Assembly (NCBI GenBank): GCA_049889095.1
Contig: JBLJFK010000003.1
Length of the DNA stretch: 64,000 nucleotides
Origin: Ewingella sp049889095
Lineage (GTDB): Bacteria > Pseudomonadota > Gammaproteobacteria > Enterobacterales > Enterobacteriaceae
Strand: one strand, 5' to 3'
A model generated the notes under the pieces. The model was not told where the DNA came from and searched no databases. It saw only the letters and a list, made by a program, of their open reading frames with translations. This document shows positions 60,841 to 64,000 of this stretch, piece after piece. Made by a program: the position numbers and the translations under genes. Within the stretch, counting starts at the first letter, position 1. Every line of letters starts with the position of its first letter.

Positions 60841-61266
60841 TCATTCAACAAGCAATAATTTGTAGAGCGTTGAATTGTCCCTGACCATGTCGGCCAGAGT
60901 GTACTGATTCAGCTCATCAAGAAAATGTTCAACAGCAGTGTGTAATATCTGCTTAAGTCGGCAAGCGGGCGTGATATGGCAGAAATCCCCTGCGCAATTC
61001 ACCAGCGTCAAAGGTTCAAGTTCACGCACCACATCGCCAATACGGATAGTTTCAGCAGGTTTACCCAGCTTAATGCCACCATTCTTACCCCTTACAGCAG
61101 TGACCAGTCCAGCCCGGCTCAGCTGATTGATGATTTTCACCATATGATTTCTCGATACACCATAAACATCGGTGACCTGCGAAATGTTGGTCATCTGATC
61201 GTTTGGCAACGACGCCATATAAATCAGTGCCCTCAAACCATAATCAGTAAAACTCGTTAACTGCAC
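60841..61266 (-). CDS. nsrR: Nitric-oxide-sensing repressor NsrR
   Basis: A 141-residue Rrf2-family regulator with an Fe-S cluster that senses NO and controls genes such as hmp. The winged helix lies at about 1-65 (MTNISQVTDVYGVSRNHMVK). The cluster ligands Cys91, Cys96 and Cys102 sit in NCAGDFCHITPAC. The start is a GTG at 61266 with AGAGG five bases upstream. It is the first gene of nsrR-rnr-rlmB. Confidence 0.97.
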   Translation of the reverse strand: MQLTSFTDYGLRALIYMASLPNDQMTNISQVTDVYGVSRNHMVKIINQLSRAGLVTAVRGKNGGIKLGKPAETIRIGDVVRELEPLTLVNCAGDFCHITPACRLKQILHTAVEHFLDELNQYTLADMVRDNSTLYKLLLVE

Positions 61267-61433
61267 ACATACCTCTGGGTCGTAGTTTACCCGGTCTTTC
61301 TACGTCAACTATGACAACAGGGTGAAGAAGATAGTTTAAGTTTGCTATTAGATGATAAACCAGCCACGAAGTTTGCGGCTAATCATTTAGATAGTGGATG
61401 CTTTATGGAAAGTAAACAAGCGCAGGCGGGTAG

Positions 61434-61463
61434 AAAAAAACAAACCGGGCACGAGGCCCGGTT
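61434..61463 (-). terminator. Terminator after purA
   Basis: On the minus strand AACCGGGC / GCCCGGTT with a five-base loop is followed by TGTTTTTTT. Confidence 0.9.
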
Positions 61464-61494
61464 AGGATTCTATTACAGCCAACAAACGAGTCTT

Positions 61495-62793
61495 TTATGC
61501 GTCAAACGGGTCACGCAGGATCATGGTTTCGCTACGATCCGGGCCGGTAGAAATGATATCAATTGGAACTTCAGTCAATTCTTCAATGCGTTTGATGTAG
61601 TTAATTGCGGCTTGTGGCAATTTCTCAACTTCTTTCACGCCAAAGGTGGTTTCGCTCCAGCCTGGCATGAGTTCGTAGATTGGCTCGATACCTTCCCAGC
61701 CTTCTGCTGCCAACGGCGTAGTAGTCATTTCGCGGCCATCAGGCATGCGGTAACCGATACACAGTTTCACTTCTTTCAGGCCGTCAAGCACGTCAAGTTT
61801 GGTCAAACAAAAGCCAGACAACGAGTTGATTTGCACAGCACGTCGCACTGCAACAATGTCCAGCCAGCCGCAACGGCGACTACGTCCGGTGGTCGCACCA
61901 AACTCGTTACCTTGCTTACGCAGGAACTCGCCGGTTTCGTCGAACAGTTCAGTCGGGAACGGACCCGCGCCCACGCGTGTGGAGTACGCTTTAACAATAC
62001 CCAGAACATAATCGACGTAACGTGGACCAATACCGGAACCCGTAGCAACGCCGCCCGCAGTGGTATTGGAGGAGGTGACATACGGATAGGTACCGTGGTC
62101 GATGTCCAGCAAAGTGCCCTGCGCGCCTTCGAACATGATCAGATCGCCACGCTTACGCGCACCGTCCAGCAGTTCGGACACGTCAACCACCATCGCAGTC
62201 AGGATGTCGGCAATCGCCATGACATCATCCAGCGTTTTCTGGTAATCAACAGCATCGACTTTGTAGTAGTTGACCAGCTGAAAGTTATGATAATCAACGA
62301 TTTCTTTCAGCTTGATAGCGAAAGTTTCTTTGTTGAAGAGGTCACCAACGCGCAGACCACGACGGGCAACTTTATCTTCATAAGCAGGGCCAATGCCACG
62401 ACCGGTGGTGCCGATGGCTTTATCGCCACGCGCTTTCTCACGCGCCATGTCCAGTGCAACATGGTAAGGCAGAATAAGCGGGCAAGCTTCAGACAGTAAC
62501 AGACGTTCGCGTACAGGGATGCCACGAGCTTCAAGTTGGCCCATTTCTTTCATTAAGGCGTCAGGCGCCAGTACAACACCGTTGCCGATGATACTGGTGA
62601 CGTTTTCACGCAAAATGCCAGAAGGAATTAAATGAAGAACGGTTTTTTCACCGTTAATAACCAGAGTATGACCGGCGTTGTGACCGCCCTGATAGCGCAC
62701 AACATATTTAGCCCGTTCAGTCAGCAAGTCGACGACCTTGCCCTTCCCTTCGTCACCCCATTGAGTGCCTAGTACGACGACGTTCTTACCCAT
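61495..62793 (-). CDS. purA: Adenylosuccinate synthetase
   Basis: A 432-residue enzyme converting IMP and aspartate to adenylosuccinate with GTP in AMP synthesis. The GTP-binding loop WGDEGKGK is at residues 12-19, with catalytic Asp14 and His42 (GGHNAGH), TTGRGIGPAYEDK near 129, and the substrate-binding FGATTGRSRRCGWLD near 297. The ATG at 62793 gives the E. coli length; 13 upstream codons are not used. A terminator separates it from nsrR. A promoter with a PurR-like box lies upstream. Confidence 0.98.
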   Translation of the reverse strand: MGKNVVVLGTQWGDEGKGKVVDLLTERAKYVVRYQGGHNAGHTLVINGEKTVLHLIPSGILRENVTSIIGNGVVLAPDALMKEMGQLEARGIPVRERLLLSEACPLILPYHVALDMAREKARGDKAIGTTGRGIGPAYEDKVARRGLRVGDLFNKETFAIKLKEIVDYHNFQLVNYYKVDAVDYQKTLDDVMAIADILTAMVVDVSELLDGARKRGDLIMFEGAQGTLLDIDHGTYPYVTSSNTTAGGVATGSGIGPRYVDYVLGIVKAYSTRVGAGPFPTELFDETGEFLRKQGNEFGATTGRSRRCGWLDIVAVRRAVQINSLSGFCLTKLDVLDGLKEVKLCIGYRMPDGREMTTTPLAAEGWEGIEPIYELMPGWSETTFGVKEVEKLPQAAINYIKRIEELTEVPIDIISTGPDRSETMILRDPFDA

Positions 62794-62857
62794 CTCAGAA
62801 TCACCAGGTTGCTTAAAAAAGGATTCTAACATCTCAATCCTGGGTTTCCAGTACTTT

Positions 62858-62903
62858 TAGCATACGGTTGCGTGAATATTTTGGAATACGTGCTACGCGT
62901 CAA
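62858..62903 (-). promoter_or_regulatory. purA promoter with PurR-like operator
   Basis: -35 TTGACG (62898-62903) and a weak -10 AATATT (62875-62880) lie on the minus strand with a 17-bp spacer. Immediately downstream ACGCAACCGTATGCTA (62858-62873) matches 12 of 16 positions of the PurR consensus ACGCAAACGTTTGCGT, which fits repression of purA by PurR. Confidence 0.6.
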
Positions 62904-62936
62904 AGCGAGAAGTGACGGCCAATATGTAACAAACTG

Positions 62937-63137
62937 TCACCCACCGGCCTTATTACGCAACATGTAGTAAATTACGAAGCCGGCAACCACAAGTGCTCCA
63001 CCAAAGCGGCGCAAAACACTGTCGGGAAGCTGAGTCATGGATTGGATCATTTTTCTCCATCCTTGCGGATAGAGCATCGGCCCCAGACCCTCCAGAACCA
63101 AAACCAACCCCAATGCTAACCATATACTCGAGTTCAT
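62937..63137 (-). CDS. yjeT: Small inner-membrane protein YjeT (DUF2065)
   Basis: A 66-residue protein with two hydrophobic segments (about 4-22 and 45-60) around PQGWRKMIQSMTQLPDSVLR. The function is unknown. It lies between hflC and purA in the conserved order hflK-hflC-yjeT-purA. The hflC terminator lies just upstream, so it depends on readthrough or its own promoter. Confidence 0.93.
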   Translation of the reverse strand: MNSSIWLALGLVLVLEGLGPMLYPQGWRKMIQSMTQLPDSVLRRFGGALVVAGFVIYYMLRNKAGG

Positions 63138-63172
63138 TTGGCGAATCTCTCTGTGTGCTTATCAGGTCCACA

Positions 63173-63202
63173 TAAAACAAAAGGCCCAGTTAAGGGCCTT
63201 TT
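63173..63202 (-). terminator. Terminator after hflC
   Basis: AAAAGGCCC / GGGCCTTTT on the minus strand, followed by GTTTTA. Confidence 0.85.
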
Positions 63203-63218
63203 GAACATCGACAAACCA

Positions 63219-64000
63219 TTAAGGTTTGGTTTTATCCGGGGATTTCATAAAGCGGAAGAAGTCGTTATCCGGGCTTAATACCAAGACGTCGTTACCGCTC
63301 TTAAAGCTCTCTTCATAGGCCCGCAGGCTACGGATGAAAGCGTAGAAATCGGGAGCCTGACTGAAGGCATCAGCAAACAGTTTCGCTGCTTCGGCATCAC
63401 CTTCACCGCGCGTTATACGAGCGGTACGTTCCGCTTCAGCCACGGTACGGGTTCTTTCATAGTCAGCAGTGGCACGCAGCTTCTCTGCTTCCTCTTTACC
63501 TTGGGAGATGTGGCGCAAGGCAACCGAGTTACGTTCAGCGCGCATACGGTCATAGATTGCACTCGACACCTCATCCGGCAGGTTGATTTGCTTGAGCCGC
63601 ACATCAACCACTTCGATACCCAGTGCCGCCATACTGTTGGCATTCACCGCCGGCTGTTTACCTTTGGTTTCCTGTTCAACACGTTTGGCTACTGAGGCAA
63701 TCGCATCATCAGCTTCCGTTGTAGCTTCCACTTCTTCAGTAGAACCATTGTTCAGCGCATCCCGGACATCCTGCGTCATACGCCCGCGGGAGTCAGTCAC
63801 AATGTCTTTCACATCCAGACGCCCGATCTCAGAACGCAAACGGTCACTCAGTTTACGCTTCAGTAGAACTTCAGCCTGAGAGACATCACCACCACCGGTT
63901 GCCAGATAGTAACGGCTGAAATCGCTGATACGCCATTTTAGATAGGAGTCAACGATCAGATCTTTCTTCTCGCTGGTTACAAAGCGGTCAGCCTGATTGT
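63219..64000 (-). CDS. hflC: FtsH protease modulator HflC (partial, N-terminus outside window)
   Basis: The frame is open to the window edge and encodes the C-terminal 259 residues or so of HflC, beginning NQADRFVTSEKKDLIVDSYL. The SPFH/band 7 domain continues through DFSRYYLATGGGDVSQ and RSEIGRLDVKDIVTDSRGR, followed by an Ala/Glu-rich coiled coil and the end FFRFMKSPDKTKP. HflC pairs with HflK in the inner membrane and encloses FtsH. The membrane anchor and about 73 residues are missing only because the window ends. Confidence 0.96.
   Translation of the reverse strand, partial: NQADRFVTSEKKDLIVDSYLKWRISDFSRYYLATGGGDVSQAEVLLKRKLSDRLRSEIGRLDVKDIVTDSRGRMTQDVRDALNNGSTEEVEATTEADDAIASVAKRVEQETKGKQPAVNANSMAALGIEVVDVRLKQINLPDEVSSAIYDRMRAERNSVALRHISQGKEEAEKLRATADYERTRTVAEAERTARITRGEGDAEAAKLFADAFSQAPDFYAFIRSLRAYEESFKSGNDVLVLSPDNDFFRFMKSPDKTKP

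Noticed and set aside
61342..62499. A 385-codon plus-strand open frame antisense to purA
   Set aside because: It lies almost entirely opposite purA, whose protein is fully conserved. The antisense product has no recognisable domain and is His/Gln/Phe-rich as expected of a shadow frame.

Overview
The window is a chromosomal segment of a gamma-proteobacterium of the order Enterobacterales. Nearly every protein matches its Escherichia coli counterpart closely in sequence, length and order. Three features point away from Escherichia and towards a Yersiniaceae-like genus such as Rahnella, Rouxiella, Ewingella or Serratia: pmrAB lies behind dacB, a chemoreceptor sits between fbp and ppa, and the ispB-side cluster runs straight into mdh-argR-mpl. 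The genus is an inference. Coding density is high. I saw no insertion sequence, CRISPR array, rRNA gene or intact prophage.

Layout. 1-1.0 kb: an HlyD-type adaptor and the first codons of its downstream partner (minus), divergent from yhbW. 2.4-15.4 kb: the RNA and translation block on the minus strand, secG-leuU and metY-rimP-nusA-infB-rbfA-truB-rpsO-pnp-nlpI-yrbN-deaD. It includes the 26-codon gene yrbN, which overlaps the deaD start. 15.6-21.7 kb: ftsH-folP-glmM and rlmE (minus), yhbY (plus), greA (minus). 22.0-25.2 kb: dacB-pmrA-pmrB (plus). 25.3-28.1 kb: rplU-rpmA-yhbE-obgE (minus). 28.4-30.7 kb: ispB, then a minus-strand gene resembling the phage Mu c repressor, a 658-bp AT-rich gap, and a plus-strand ner-like gene (sfsB). 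30.8-38.1 kb: mdh, argR, mpl, fbp, a methyl-accepting chemotaxis protein and ppa. 38.2-47.9 kb: tamA-tamB-ytfP, msrA, ytfL, ytfK, ytfJ. 48-54.1 kb: cysQ, cpdB, fklB, ytfB and the rpsF-priB-rpsR-rplI ribosomal operon. 54.3-64 kb: yjfP, bsmA, aidB, rlmB, rnr, nsrR, purA, yjeT and the 3' part of hflC.

How the genes work together. Most of the window is core housekeeping: translation initiation and ribosome maturation (infB, rbfA, rimP, truB, rlmE, rlmB, yhbY, obgE, deaD), transcription elongation (nusA, greA), RNA decay (pnp, rnr), membrane protein quality control (ftsH, hflC), cell-wall precursor supply and recycling (glmM, mpl, dacB), outer-membrane assembly (tamAB) and central metabolism (mdh, fbp, ppa, purA, cysQ). 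Regulatory signals that can be read directly include a sigma-28 type promoter before the chemoreceptor, an argR promoter covered by ARG boxes, a PurR-like box at purA, tandem terminators after metY, a greA leader terminator, and many bidirectional terminators between convergent genes.

The most unusual locus is 29.4-30.7 kb. A c-repressor-like gene and a ner-like gene are divergently arranged around an AT-rich control region, with the same order and polarity as the immunity region of transposable phage Mu but with no transposition genes. A perfect 16-bp palindrome overlaps the predicted promoter of the c-like gene. It looks like a Mu-type regulatory switch kept by the host.
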